From NCBI RefSeq assembly GCF_023100945.1, contig NZ_CP064689.1:8104001-8168000 (forward strand): 64,000 nt of DNA, written 5' to 3'. The stretch is from Bradyrhizobium sp. 200. Lineage in GTDB: Bacteria > Pseudomonadota > Alphaproteobacteria > Rhizobiales > Xanthobacteraceae. The notes beneath the pieces are model-generated. The model was not told the origin of the DNA and searched no databases. It saw only the letters and a program-made list of their open reading frames with translations. The translations under genes and the position numbers were made by a program. This document shows, piece by piece, positions 41,946 through 51,483 of this stretch (positions are counted from its first letter, which is position 1; each line of letters opens with the position of its first letter).

Positions 41946-42146
41946 CTATTCGGGCGCTTCTGCGGCTGGCAATTGTGCGCTGCCCTGCCACTCTGCATAA
42001 CGCTCGCCTAACTTGTCGTACTCCTCAGCGACCCGCAGCAGTCGGCACATTTCTCGCGGAGCGGCATAGCGCAATTGCTTCGCTTTCGCGCGGGTCGCCT
42101 TTGCGCGGTCACGCCAGCACTTCGGCTGTTTGACTGGATCATGCAT
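41946..42146 (-). CDS. Small hypothetical protein, 66 residues
   Basis: MHDPVKQPKCWRDRAKATRA, then KAKQLRYAAPREMCRLLRVA and EEYDKLGERYAEWQGSAQLP. Basic N-terminal half and a helical EEYDKLxxRxAxW motif. I recognise the type (PKxWRxRAxxTRxxAxQ ... LLxIAEEYDxLAxRA) as common in Bradyrhizobium and typically unannotated. ATG 42146 was chosen because the upstream Cys-rich residues are not family-like. Confidence 0.6.
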   Translation of the reverse strand: MHDPVKQPKCWRDRAKATRAKAKQLRYAAPREMCRLLRVAEEYDKLGERYAEWQGSAQLPAAEAPE

Positions 42147-42314
42147 GCAGCCGGTAGAGCAAACGTCACACCCATCGTCCCAAACATTTGTAAAGAGAAG
42201 CTGGTCATGCCCACTCACGAATTATTTGTAAGATCAACAGCGAGCGACCGGTCGGCGTGTCATAGACATTCTCGGTCACCTGCGCGGTAATCTGCCCCGG
42301 CAGATCGGATCGGA

Positions 42315-43180
<866 letters not shown>

Positions 43181-43315
43181 CCCCTCCACCGCAAATTGGA
43201 TCAATGGCTTAACGCGCCGATCAGCATCGGCACCCCGCGCCGATTCACAGGCGCCAAGCGGCGCGATGGCGAGCAGCGCTGCGATATTTGGAGTCTTCGC
43301 GCCGCCCGCCATCGG

Positions 43316-43579
43316 TCATGCCCGATCCTGTGGCTGCGAAATGGTGGGCGCATCTATCGCCCGTTCCAAAGCGAATGCCTCCTTTCCCTTTGCGGCCCAG
43401 AGCGCTCGCGCCTGTTCGGCTTGATTGCTTTTGAGCTTGTCTGCCATCCAGAGCAGCGCGCCGAGGATGATGGCGCGATCATCGCCGGTCAGGTCCACGA
43501 CACGAGCCTTGACAACGAGGCCGCCTAATTCGATCAGGTGCCGCGTGCGCTTACGGCGCTCGACTTGCCATGCGCGCAT
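43316..43579 (-). CDS. traD: Conjugal transfer protein TraD
   Basis: Small 87-residue protein: MRAWQVERRKRTRHLIELGG, then LVVKARVVDLTGDDRAIILG and ALLWMADKLKSNQAEQARAL. It matches the RK2/Ti-type TraD-like family, whose members carry RKxRTRxLIExGGLVxKAxL...D-x-A-x-(L/I)-x-G-A-L and act as accessory DNA-processing proteins. The start ATG 43579 lies one base after the traC stop, so traC-traD form an operon divergent from traA, as in Ti-type mobilisation modules. The C-terminal 20 residues are less typical. Confidence 0.85.
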   Translation of the reverse strand: MRAWQVERRKRTRHLIELGGLVVKARVVDLTGDDRAIILGALLWMADKLKSNQAEQARALWAAKGKEAFALERAIDAPTISQPQDRA

Positions 43580-43580
43580 A

Positions 43581-43907
43581 TCATGCCGCGCCCTTGCTGC
43601 CTGTTGACGGTTGCGCGCCGCCCGGTTGCTCCCGAGTGCCGCCTGTGTGGCGCTCAGCTGCCGGTGCAGTTCGCCGCGCCCGGCTCTGAAAGAACGCGGC
43701 TCCGCGCCTGGCCCACGCCTCCCTCTTTCCAGCATCTTTGGTCTCAGTCAGCACGATCAGCGCTCCTGCCAGTTCATCGACGCTGAGGCTATCTGCCCCG
43801 GTGGCGATGACCAGTTCGCCGAGCTGCTGCACCTTGCGGCTCTTGAGGTCGCGCGCCTTGTCCTGAAGCGCTTTCAGTTCCCCGTCGAAATCCCGCGGCT
43901 TGCGCAT
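43581..43907 (-). CDS. traC: Conjugal transfer protein TraC
   Basis: A 108-residue protein of the TraC family of Ti-like transfer systems: MRKPRDFDGELKALQDKARD, then LKSRKVQQLGELVIATGADS and LSVDELAGALIVLTETKDAG. The pattern KxRxLKxRKxxQLGELVxATGAD...ELAGALL is characteristic. Such proteins bind near oriT and assist the TraA relaxase. The gene begins 171 bases from traA on the other strand; the oriT lies between. The C-terminal region (after AGKREAWARRGAAFFQS) is Ala/Arg/Gly-rich and variable. Confidence 0.88.
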   Translation of the reverse strand: MRKPRDFDGELKALQDKARDLKSRKVQQLGELVIATGADSLSVDELAGALIVLTETKDAGKREAWARRGAAFFQSRARRTAPAAERHTGGTREQPGGAQPSTGSKGAA

Positions 43908-44017
43908 CACGTTCTCCAGCAATGTTGATGAGGGGATGATAGTTGAGCCCTGGGCATAATGCTGTAAGGCTGCCGGGACAGCCTGAGACGGGGCAGTCCC
44001 GCCCGAGAATTTTTCGA

Positions 44018-44050
44018 GGGAGGGCGCGCTTATACGTCGTTCCGACGTGC
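44018..44050 (+). promoter_or_regulatory. Probable oriT/nic region of Ti/IncQ type
   Basis: In the traC-traA intergenic gap the sequence gagggagggcgcgcttatac is followed directly by gtcgttccgacgt. The core gggcgc(g)cttatacg closely resembles nic regions recognised by Ti/IncQ-type relaxases (a gggcgca-(a/c)-ttatacg core), and an inverted repeat acgtcg-ttc-cgacgt (44034-44048) sits next to it as expected. Position between divergent traC and traA also matches the Ti arrangement. Confidence 0.65.
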
Positions 44051-44078
44051 GCTTCGCCGTGCCACTGATCTGATCGCG

Positions 44079-47038
44079 ATGGCGATCTATCATCTTCACG
44101 TCAAGGTCATTGGCCGTAAGTCTGGCGCAAGCGCGGTCGCGTCCGCCGCCTACCGCTCGGGCTCGCGGCTGCGCGACGAGCGCCTGGACCGCAGCCACGA
44201 CTTTTCGGCCAAGCGCGGCGTTGTGCATTCCGAGGTGATGCTACCGGAGAACGCACCGGAGGCGTGGCGCGACCGCGAACGGCTTTGGAACGATGTTGAA
44301 GCCTTCGAGATCCGCAAGGACGCGCAGCTTGCCCGCGAGGTGGAATTCGCGCTTCCCCGCGAGATGACCCAGGCTCAGGGGATCGAGCTGGCCCGCGACT
44401 TCGTGCAGGCTGAGTTCGTGGACCGGGGCATGATCGCCGATCTCAATGTGCATTGGGACATGGCCGAGGACGGCATGCCCAAACCTCATGCCCATGTCAT
44501 GCTGACCATGCGCGCGGTAGACGAGAACGGTTTTGGCCAGAAGGTGCGGGACTGGAACCGCACGGAGATGGTCGAGCGCTGGCGCGAACGCTGGGCGGAG
44601 ATCGCCAATGAGCGCTTGGCCGAACTCGACATCGACGCGCGCATCGACCATCGGAGTCTCGAAGCGCAGGGCATCGCACTGGAGCCGCAAAGCCAGATCG
44701 GAGCGCCCGCTAAGCGTATCGAGGATCGGGGCATCAAGGGCGAAGGCAATGAGGCCGACCGCGCCGAACTGCACCGCGAGATCGCGCGCGGCAATGGCGA
44801 GAGGATCATCGCCGATCCTTCCCTTGGACTGGACGCGATAACCCAGCAGCAATCGACCTTCACGCGCCGCGATATAGCTGTCTTCGCGCACCGGCACAGC
44901 CATGGCATCGAGCAGTTCAACGAAGTCATGGGCGCGATGCGCAATGCGCCCGATCTGGTCGAACTCGGCAGGGACGCTCGCGGCGAAGATCGGTTTACCA
45001 CCCGCGCCATGATCGAGGCCGAACAGCGTCTGCACCGCGCCGCCGAACTGATGGCCGAGCGCGAGCGCCATCAGGTGCGTGGGGCGGACCGCGAAGCCGC
45101 TTTTGCGAGCGCCAAACAGCGCGGCCTTGTCCTGTCGGGCGAGCAGGCCGACGCGCTGGCGCATATAACGGATGGGCGCGATCTTGGGATCGTGGTCGGC
45201 CATGCCGGAACGGGCAAGAGCGCGATGCTGGGCGTGGCGCGGGAGGTCTGGGAAGCGGCGGGCTACGACGTCCGGGGCGCAGCACTTTCCGGCATCGCGG
45301 CGGAAAACCTCGAAAGCGGATCGGGCATCGCGTCGCGCACCATCGCCAGCATGGAGCATGGCTGGCAACAGGGCCGCGACCTGCTCACCGCGCGCGATGT
45401 TCTGGTGATCGACGAGGCGGGTATGGTCGGCACACGCCAGCTGGAACAGGTGCTGTCCCATGCTGCCGAAGCCGGAGCCAAGGTGGTGCTGGTCGGCGAT
45501 ATCAAGCAGTTGCAAGCAATAGAAGCAGGCGCGGCTTTCCGGTCGGTCCAAGGGCGTCATGGCGGCGCGGAAATCGGCGAGGTGCGCCGCCAGCGGGAGG
45601 ACTGGCAGCGGGACGCCACGCGCGATCTGGCGGCCGGCAGGACTGGCGATGCGCTTGAAGCCTACCGCTCCCGCGGCATAGTGCATGTCGCCCAAACCCG
45701 CGAGCAGGCGCGCGGCGATCTGGTCGAGCGCTGGGACCGTGACCGGCAGGCAGCGCCGGGGCGCAGCCGGATCATCCTCACCCACACCAACGACGAGGTG
45801 CGCGCGCTGAACGAGGCGGCGCGCGGGCGGATGCGGGCAGCAGGTGATCTCGGCGATGAGGTACACCTGACGGTCGAGCGCGGAGATCGCCACTTCGCCA
45901 GCGGAGACCGCATCATGTTCCTGCAAAACGAACGCGGGCTCGGAGTGAAGAACGGCACGCTTGGAACCATCGAACAGGTCAGCGCGCAATCCATGGCCGT
46001 GCAGACCGACGATGGTCGATCCGTTCGCTTTGACATCAAGGACTATAACCGGATCGACCATGGCTATGCCGCGACCATCCACAAGGCTCAGGGCATGACG
46101 GTGGACCGTGCCCATGTGCTGGCGACGCCAGGCATGGACGCCCATGGCAGCTATGTCGCCCTATCGCGGCACCGCGACGGCGTGGACCTGCATTATGGCC
46201 GCGACGATTTTGCCAGTCAGGACCAGCTGGTCCGCACCCTGTCGCGCGACCGACCCAAGGATATGGCATCGGACTACGAACGCGCCGATCCGGCCCAGAG
46301 CTATGCCGAACGACGTGGGATCACCTTCCGCGAGCGCGTGGCCGAGATTGTGCGGAGGGTCGTGCCCGAGAGGGTGCGCAACATGTTCGATGGCCTGCGC
46401 CCGTCTGCCGAAGCTGTGCCCGGCACAGGCGGCGCGCGGAGGCCGCAGCGGGAAGCGCCGGCAAGGAAGGTGGTGGAAGACCCGGGAGCGCTGCCTAAGG
46501 CCCGCACCAAGGCTCTCATCCGTCATGCCCGAGCTGTGAATGCGATCTTCGATATGCTGGACCAAGGCGGCGAGGCAAGTCCCGAGCAGGTGAAGGAATT
46601 GCAGGAGGCCCGCAAGGTCTTCGAGGAGGTGCGGCCCTACGCTCGCACGACGCCGAAGCGGCCTACAAGAAGAACCCGGAACTCGCCCTTGAAGCCGCTT
46701 CGGGCAACTCCGCCCGCGCCGTCCGCGCGCTCCAGCTGGAAACCGAACTGCGCACCGATCCGGGCCGCCGCGCCGATCGTTTCGTGGAACGCTGGCAGAA
46801 GCTCGACCACACCAGCCAGCGTCAGTATCAGGCGGGCGACATCGCCGGCTACAAGGCGGCGCGCTCGGCGATGGGCGACATGGCAAAAAGCCTCGAACGC
46901 GATCCGCAACTGGAATCCATCCTTGCCAACCGCAAGCGGGATCTCGGCATCGCGTTTGAATCAGGCCGCCGGCTCGGCCAGGAATTGGCCTTCACTCACG
47001 GCATCGACCTCGGCAGAGGCCGGGGCATCGGAATTTGA
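44079..47038 (+). CDS. traA: Ti-type conjugative relaxase/helicase TraA, frameshifted near 3' end
   Basis: Relaxase-helicase that nicks oriT and unwinds the transferred strand. The N-terminal MobA/MobL domain (about 1-230) reads MAIYHLHVKVIGRKSGASAV, then SAAYRSGSRLRDE (candidate catalytic Tyr), NVHWDMAEDG and PHAHVMLTMR (His metal site). From about 360 a RecD-like helicase: GIVVGHAGTGKSAM (Walker A), VLVIDEAGMVG (Walker B), ATIHKAQGMTVDRAHV and YVALSRHRDGVDLHYG. Near 46641 one base appears missing: the frame shifts from EVRPYA, and the true end (EAAYKKNPELALEAASGN, then ERWQKLDHTSQRQYQAG to GRGRGIGI, stop 47036-47038) lies in the next frame. Relaxase and helicase domains are intact; only the last about 130 residues would be replaced. 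Restored length about 986. Confidence 0.85.
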
Positions 47039-47165
47039 TCCATCCATTTGCCGCCGTCTCTACGCCACGCTGCGATGAGTCGAACAACTCTCTTGCCCGC
47101 TGCAACTGCTTGTCCTGTCTGGTCTCGGAAGCTGTCAGAGACAGCCAGCAGGAGGCAGCGCGGTT

Positions 47166-47378
47166 ATGCACGAACCAGACCGTATCATCCGCTTGAGAAC
47201 CGTCCTTTCGCGGACCGGGCTGTCCCGCTCCACCATCTACCGCAAGATCGCCGAGGGCACGTTCCCGCCGCAGATCAAGATCAGCATTAACGGGAGCGGC
47301 TGGCATGAGTCTGACATCAACCGCTGGATCGCCGATCCCGTCGCATGGCGCCCGAAACGCGAGTTCGATGCGGTCTGA
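47166..47378 (+). CDS. AlpA-family excisionase/regulator
   Basis: 70 residues: MHEPDRIIRLRTVLSRTGLS, then RSTIYRKIAEGTFPPQIKIS and ESDINRWIADPVAWRPK. A complete AlpA/MerR-type winged helix (IxRLxxVLxxTGLSRSTIYRxIxxGxFPxxxxI...xxVxxWI). Such proteins activate or act as excisionases for the integrase of genomic islands. It lies downstream of traA and 300 bases before the tRNA-Arg fragment, so it probably belongs to the same element. ATG 47166 follows ggaggcagcgcggtt. No integrase is present nearby, so excision is unlikely today. Confidence 0.88.
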   Translation: MHEPDRIIRLRTVLSRTGLSRSTIYRKIAEGTFPPQIKISINGSGWHESDINRWIADPVAWRPKREFDAV

Positions 47379-47593
47379 TGAGGCCTCTGGTGGATTGCTG
47401 CCGACGACAGTGAACCGGACCGGCGTCAGGCCGTAAAGGCTGGCGCTATCGCACCCCCGCTTCGCGGCTTCGGCCTTGACGCCCTGACGCCGTCCCGGTT
47501 TGAGCTCTCCAAGCAGACAAAGGCGGATTGGGAGCGGTCGCGCTTCCAATCCAGAACAGGGAGGCAGCGGGCGGAGCTCGACGACAAAAAATT

Positions 47594-47636
47594 TCCCCAG
47601 ACTAAACCCCAGACTAAACGCAAATTTTAGTCTGGG
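47594..47636. repeat. Direct and inverted repeats at the element end
   Basis: Two copies of ccccagactaaac (47595-47606 and 47607-47619) are followed by ttagtctggg (47627-47636), the reverse complement of the shared core. The last pair can form a ten-base hairpin. Located 48 bases before the tRNA-Arg fragment, they resemble arm-type recombinase binding sites, or a terminator. Confidence 0.45.
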
Positions 47637-47683
47637 CGCATTTTAGGCCGTTCTGAAAATCGACGACATGTGAAGAAGATAGA

Positions 47684-47729
47684 TGGCGCGCCCGAAGAGA
47701 TTCGAACTCCTGACCCCCAGATTCGTAGT
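47684..47729 (-). repeat. tRNA-Arg(ACG) 3' fragment, attachment-site core
   Basis: On the minus strand: ACTACGAATCTGGGGGTCAG followed by GAGTTCGAATCTCTTCGGGC and GCGCCA. This is the 3' 46 bases of a tRNA-Arg: anticodon loop CTACGAA (anticodon ACG), the 3' anticodon stem, variable loop, a five-pair T arm and the acceptor 3' strand with CCA. The D arm, 5' acceptor and 5' anticodon stem are absent, so it is not a tRNA gene but a fragment left by island integration. A degenerate copy lies at 27188-27225. Confidence 0.75.
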
Positions 47730-47962
47730 TCAACGGTGAGGCAGCGTGGCCGGCGCAGCAAAATCGTGACGGGCCGCGAGCCGTGACTCCGACGTAAGTG
47801 CGGCGGTCGCAATCGACCTGCGATCACAATTGTGTCATCGCGCCCCGTTCACCCTCGCCGATTTTACGCTACTACTTTCCTTCTGCCGCTTCCACGAGCA
47901 AAATTTCCAACCAAATTGGGAGCAGCAAAAAGCCCTCGAAAACGATGCGTTGGCTTAGAACT

Positions 47963-48015
47963 TGGTTGCGGGGATAGGATTTGAACCTATGACCTTCAGG
48001 TTATGAGCCTGACGA
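47963..48015 (-). repeat. Initiator tRNA-Met 3' fragment, second attachment-site scar
   Basis: Minus strand: TCGTCAGGCTCATAACCTGA, then AGGTCATAGGTTCAAATCCT and ATCCCCGCAACCA. This is the anticodon arm (CAT), variable loop, T arm and acceptor 3' end of an initiator tRNA. The sequence that should form the D arm and 5' acceptor does not pair with CCCCGCA, so the 5' half is missing. It lies only 230 bases from the tRNA-Arg fragment. Confidence 0.7.
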
Positions 48016-48182
48016 ACCGCGCCTATACCAATGCCGCCGAATTCTGGCAGGAGCGCCGTGTGGATGATGCGGTGGTGGACGGACGAGTTCGACCGGCTAA
48101 GGGAGCACGGTCGTGTCATCAAAATGAGTGCCTGAGGAAAAGCGCGTTCAATGTTGGGTTGCTCTCTTAAGTCGCACGTCCA

Positions 48183-48368
48183 TTAGTTCGACATGTTGGT
48201 GTCAAGGAGCGCCAGAAGTGAGCGCACCACTACTAGTCGCCGACGTCCGATCGTTGTCGTGACGATACTCCCAGCTCCTATCAACTCGTAAAGCTTCGTC
48301 CGTCCCAAGCCGGTCACTTCGCATGCATCGTCAATCGTGCAGGTAAGCCGCTGGGCGAATGGCATCAT
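48183..48368 (-). CDS. Excisionase-like helix-turn-helix protein
   Basis: 61 residues: MMPFAQRLTCTIDDACEVTG, then LGRTKLYELIGAGSIVTTTI and GRRRLVVVRSLLALLDTNMS. This is a full excisionase/AlpA-type winged helix (TIDDACExTGLGRTKLYELIxxGxIxxxxxGRRRLVxxxSLxALL). The frame stays open upstream to 48611 with a possible ATG at 48521; I prefer the shorter form because the domain starts there. It sits at the junction between the island and the tRNA-Glu, and would belong to yet another integrated element whose integrase is lost. Confidence 0.78.
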   Translation of the reverse strand: MMPFAQRLTCTIDDACEVTGLGRTKLYELIGAGSIVTTTIGRRRLVVVRSLLALLDTNMSN

Positions 48369-48746
48369 GCTCGGTTCTGCGGCTTTCGGAGCGGATAGAC
48401 TGACTTGTGACTGCTGTCCGCCAGTTTTTTCTCGTCGATTGTGTCTCACGTGGCCTCCTATTCGCACAAAGCTCGACAGGACAAGAGTTGATTGTGCGAC
48501 GAGCAACGTCAATGCGAACATCCGAGGGCGCTCGCGTACGACAGCGCACGTCAGCGGCGGTTTGAATATTTCCGGACACCAAGGGCGACGAGGAAATTTT
48601 TCGCGAGCCACAGTGAGGCATCGCGCCGAGGATAGTCTGCTACTGTCGGCAGGAAATTCCCCAAGCGTTCGCCGCTGTTCACCAGCGTCTTATTCAACCA
48701 TTATTCAACGAACGAGGCTGATGGCTACCTAAGTGCCTGAGTTTGC
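48369..48746. other. Junction sequence before tRNA-Glu
   Basis: No convincing gene apart from a possible N-terminal extension of the excisionase-like protein. No copy of the tRNA-Glu 3' end was found elsewhere in the window. Confidence 0.35.
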
Positions 48747-48821
48747 TGGCGCTCCCTAGGGGAATCGAACCCCTGTTTCAGCCTTGAGAGGGCCGCGTCC
48801 TAACCGCTAGACGAAGGGAGC
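48747..48821 (-). tRNA. tRNA-Glu (CTC)
   Basis: Complete 75-base cloverleaf on the minus strand. 5' acceptor GCTCCCT pairs with AGGGAGC, followed by discriminator G and encoded CCA. The D arm region is CGTCTAGCGGTTAGGACG; the anticodon arm CGGCC-CTCTCAA-GGCTG carries anticodon CTC; the T arm is CAGGG-GTTCGAT-type. It decodes GAG (Glu). It lies at the boundary between the accessory region (left) and core genes (right), with its 3' end facing the island. Confidence 0.92.
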
Positions 48822-48952
48822 GTTGGCCTCAGGGAATAGCCGCGAAATGTGCGGTGGGCAAGGCAAGTCTGAAGGCCCTCGCACGGTTGGGTAAACCTGT
48901 TGCCTGGCGTCCCGGCTCCGGCCCGGGGCTTTTTGGGCCGATCGCGCAGGCC

Positions 48953-49291
48953 TCAGGGCTCGTTGATGAATTTGAGCTTTCCCGCGGGTTTCAGCGTCCT
49001 GGCGTCGAAGGTGTGGATTTCGGTCACTCCGCCTATATCCAGCGTCAGCACCAGCCGCTCGCCGGCCACCGCCGTCGAGACGATGCGGGCGCCCTTAGGG
49101 ACGGTTGCGATAATGTCCGCCGTGACGGCCGCGGGGCTTCCCTCGCCGCGGTAAAGACGGTACCCGACGGCGATCAGAACCACGGCCACCGCCAGTGCCG
49201 AGGTCAGGCCCGCGATCAGCATCATCCGCCGCACCCGCGCGATCAGCGCGGCCTGCTCGGGGGTCGGTTCGGGCGCAACGGTATCGGTCAT
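48953..49291 (-). CDS. DUF6476-type small membrane protein
   Basis: 112 residues. A short N-terminal cytosolic segment (TVAPEPTPEQAALIARVRRM) is followed by one membrane helix (about 24-45: LIAGLTSALAVAVVLIAVGY). The rest is a compact periplasmic beta domain: ADIIATVPKGARIVSTAVAG, ERLVLTLDIGGVTEIHTFDA and RTLKPAGKLKFINEP. I assign DUF6476 from the typical place beside the rluD/rpoH locus in Rhizobiales and the fimbrial-like helix-beta layout (memory, no search). ATG 49291. Divergent from the pseudouridine synthase gene. Confidence 0.7.
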   Translation of the reverse strand: MTDTVAPEPTPEQAALIARVRRMMLIAGLTSALAVAVVLIAVGYRLYRGEGSPAAVTADIIATVPKGARIVSTAVAGERLVLTLDIGGVTEIHTFDARTLKPAGKLKFINEP

Positions 49292-49316
49292 GCAAGGCTC
49301 TTGATAAGGCTCATCG

Positions 49317-50333
49317 TTGGAACAAGGCTCTTCTTCAAATAGCGGTCAAAGGCTGGAGGTTACCGTCGGCGGCGACGAGGGATCGCCCCGCCTCGACCGC
49401 GTGCTCGCGGTGCTCCGCCCGGAACTGTCGCGCTCGCGGCTGAAGGCGCTGATCCTGGCCGGTTCCGTTACTGCCAAGGGGGCCCCCATCCGCGACCCCG
49501 CTTATCATGTCGCGCGAGGGGATACGATCACAATCGACGTCCCCGAAGCGGTCCCGCCGGAGCCCAAGGGCGAGGAGATCGCGCTCGACATTATCCATGA
49601 GGACGACGACATCATCGTCATCGACAAGCCGAAGGGGCTGGTCGTGCATCCGGCCGCCGGCCACGAGAGCGGCACGCTGGTCAACGCGCTGATCGCCCAT
49701 TGCGGCGCGAGCCTTTCCGGCATCGGCGGCGTCCGCCGGCCCGGCATCGTGCACCGGTTAGATAAGGACACCACCGGCCTGATGGTGGTCGCCAAGAACG
49801 ACCACGCCCATCAATCGCTGACCGCGCAATTCGCCGATCACGGCCGCACCGGGCCGATGCAGCGCGGCTACATGGCTTTCATCTGGGGCGTGCCGAGCCG
49901 CCAGCGCGGCACGGTCGACGCGCCGATCGACCGGCATCCTTTTGCCCGCGAAAAAATGGCGGTGCGCCAAAGCGGACGCGAGGCCATCACCCATTGGGAA
50001 TTGCAGGCGGCCTATCAGGGGCAGGGCGGCAAGCCGGTCGCCTCGCTGCTCGCCTGCCAGCTCGAGACCGGGCGGACCCACCAGATCCGGGTGCACCTCG
50101 CCCATATCGGCCACCCCCTGATGGGCGATGCCGTCTATGGCCCGCACTTCAAGACCAAGGCCGGGCAACTCGGACCCCAAGGTAAGGATACACTCACCGC
50201 CCTCGGCCGGCAGGCCCTGCACGCCTATCTGCTCGCCCTGGAACACCCCCGAACCGGAGAATTTTTGCATTGGCAGGCGGCTCTGCCGGAGGATTTGCGT
50301 CTCCTGCAAGGTGCGCTGGAAGCGGCCGTATGA
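49317..50333 (+). CDS. rluD: RluA/RluD-family 23S rRNA pseudouridine synthase
   Basis: 338 residues. An S4 RNA-binding domain (about 15-80: RLDRVLAVLRPELSRSRLKA; GSVTAKGAPIRDPAYHV) precedes the catalytic RluA domain: DIIVIDKPKGLVVHPAAGHE, GIVHRLDKDTTGLMVVAKND (catalytic Asp), and TGRTHQIRVHLAHIGHPLMG. It converts specific uridines of 23S rRNA to pseudouridine, most likely the RluD sites in helix 69. No ATG fits the family start; the first plausible codon is TTG 49317, so the exact N-terminus is uncertain. Neighbouring DUF6476 and rpoH genes are in a conserved rhizobial order. Confidence 0.9.
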   Translation: MEQGSSSNSGQRLEVTVGGDEGSPRLDRVLAVLRPELSRSRLKALILAGSVTAKGAPIRDPAYHVARGDTITIDVPEAVPPEPKGEEIALDIIHEDDDIIVIDKPKGLVVHPAAGHESGTLVNALIAHCGASLSGIGGVRRPGIVHRLDKDTTGLMVVAKNDHAHQSLTAQFADHGRTGPMQRGYMAFIWGVPSRQRGTVDAPIDRHPFAREKMAVRQSGREAITHWELQAAYQGQGGKPVASLLACQLETGRTHQIRVHLAHIGHPLMGDAVYGPHFKTKAGQLGPQGKDTLTALGRQALHAYLLALEHPRTGEFLHWQAALPEDLRLLQGALEAAV

Positions 50334-50548
50334 CGCAGCCCTTTCAGAAAAGATAAGCTATACCAGTAGGTTATAGCTGCCACACGGGGACGTGACGTCA
50401 GCATTCCTTCCCTATTTGTTCGTTTTCGGCTATGTTGCATCTGCGCTGAATATCCAGCGCGGAACATCGCAGCCTGGTCGGCTTTAACACAGCGATCACC
50501 TGCCGGGCCCGCCGCTATCGGGGGCCTGAACCACTGGAGGGCGCTCAA

Positions 50549-51457
50549 ATGGCCCGTACAGCTACGTTACCGGTTCTCAATGGAGAATCCGGTCTTTCCC
50601 GATACCTCGCCGAGATCCGCAAGTTTCCGATGCTGGAGCCCCAGCAGGAATACATGTTCGCCAAGCGTTGGCGCGAACATGACGATCGCGACGCGGCACA
50701 TCACCTTGTCACCAGCCATCTCCGGCTCGTGGCCAAGATCGCCATGGGCTATCGCGGCTACGGCTTGCCAATCTCCGAGGTCGTCTCGGAAGGCAATGTC
50801 GGCCTGATGCAGGCGGTCAAGCGGTTCGAGCCCGAGAAGGGTTTTCGTCTCGCCACCTACGCCATGTGGTGGATCAAGGCGTCGATACAAGAGTACATCC
50901 TGCGTTCCTGGTCACTCGTGAAAATGGGAACCACCGCGAACCAGAAGAAGCTGTTCTTCAACCTGCGCAAGGCGAAGAGCAAGATCTCCGCGCTGGACGA
51001 GGGCGATCTCCGCCCCGACCAGGTGAAGCTGATTGCCAAGCGCCTCGGCGTGACGGACCAGGACGTGGTCGACATGAACCGCCGCCTCGGTGGCGACGCG
51101 TCGCTCAACGCGCCGATCCGCGACGACGGTGAGGCCGGCGAATGGCAGGACTGGCTGGTCGACAACTCGCCCAACCAGGAAGCCGTGATGGCCGAGCACG
51201 AGGAGTTCGATCATCGCCGGCAGGCGCTGAACGGCGCCATCGGCGTGCTCAACCCGCGCGAACGCCGCATCTTCGAGGCGCGGCGCCTGGCGGAAGAGCC
51301 GATGACGCTGGAAGACCTCGCCGCCGAATTCGGCGTCTCGCGCGAACGCGTGCGGCAGATCGAGGTCCGGGCTTTCGAGAAGGTGCAGTCGGCCGTCAAG
51401 GGCACGATCGCCAAACAGGAAGCCAATCGGGAAGCAGCGCTCGAAGCCGCGCACTGA
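50549..51457 (+). CDS. rpoH: RNA polymerase heat-shock sigma factor RpoH
   Basis: Sigma-32-type factor of 302 residues that directs transcription of heat-shock genes. Regions visible: 1.2/2.1 with LSRYLAEIRKFPMLEPQQEY; 2.1-2.4 LVTSHLRLVAKIAMGYRGYG, NVGLMQAVKRFEPEKGFRLA and YAMWWIKASIQEYILRSWSL; the RpoH box NQKKLFFNLRKAKSKI; region 4.2 LEDLAAEFGVSRERVRQIEV. ATG 50549 has GGAGGGCGCTCAA upstream. Followed by a strong intrinsic terminator. Bradyrhizobium usually carries several rpoH genes; this context (beside rluD) suggests the conserved housekeeping copy (inference). No ROSE-type thermometer was recognised upstream. Confidence 0.96.
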   Translation: MARTATLPVLNGESGLSRYLAEIRKFPMLEPQQEYMFAKRWREHDDRDAAHHLVTSHLRLVAKIAMGYRGYGLPISEVVSEGNVGLMQAVKRFEPEKGFRLATYAMWWIKASIQEYILRSWSLVKMGTTANQKKLFFNLRKAKSKISALDEGDLRPDQVKLIAKRLGVTDQDVVDMNRRLGGDASLNAPIRDDGEAGEWQDWLVDNSPNQEAVMAEHEEFDHRRQALNGAIGVLNPRERRIFEARRLAEEPMTLEDLAAEFGVSRERVRQIEVRAFEKVQSAVKGTIAKQEANREAALEAAH

Positions 51458-51483
51458 TCGCGCGATAGAGGTAACTGATAACG

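Noticed and set aside
44241..46145. A 634-codon open frame on the minus strand opposite traA
   Set aside because: It is the reverse-strand shadow of the relaxase-helicase, whose domains are intact on the plus strand.
47039..47078. Extension of TraA to 47078 in the original frame
   Set aside because: Beyond about 46641 the original frame is Arg/Pro/Ser-rich and the adjacent frame carries the family-like C-terminus ending at 47038.
47963..48040. A functional tRNA-Met
   Set aside because: The 5' half does not pair with the acceptor 3' strand CCCCGCA and lacks a D arm, so only a 3' fragment remains.
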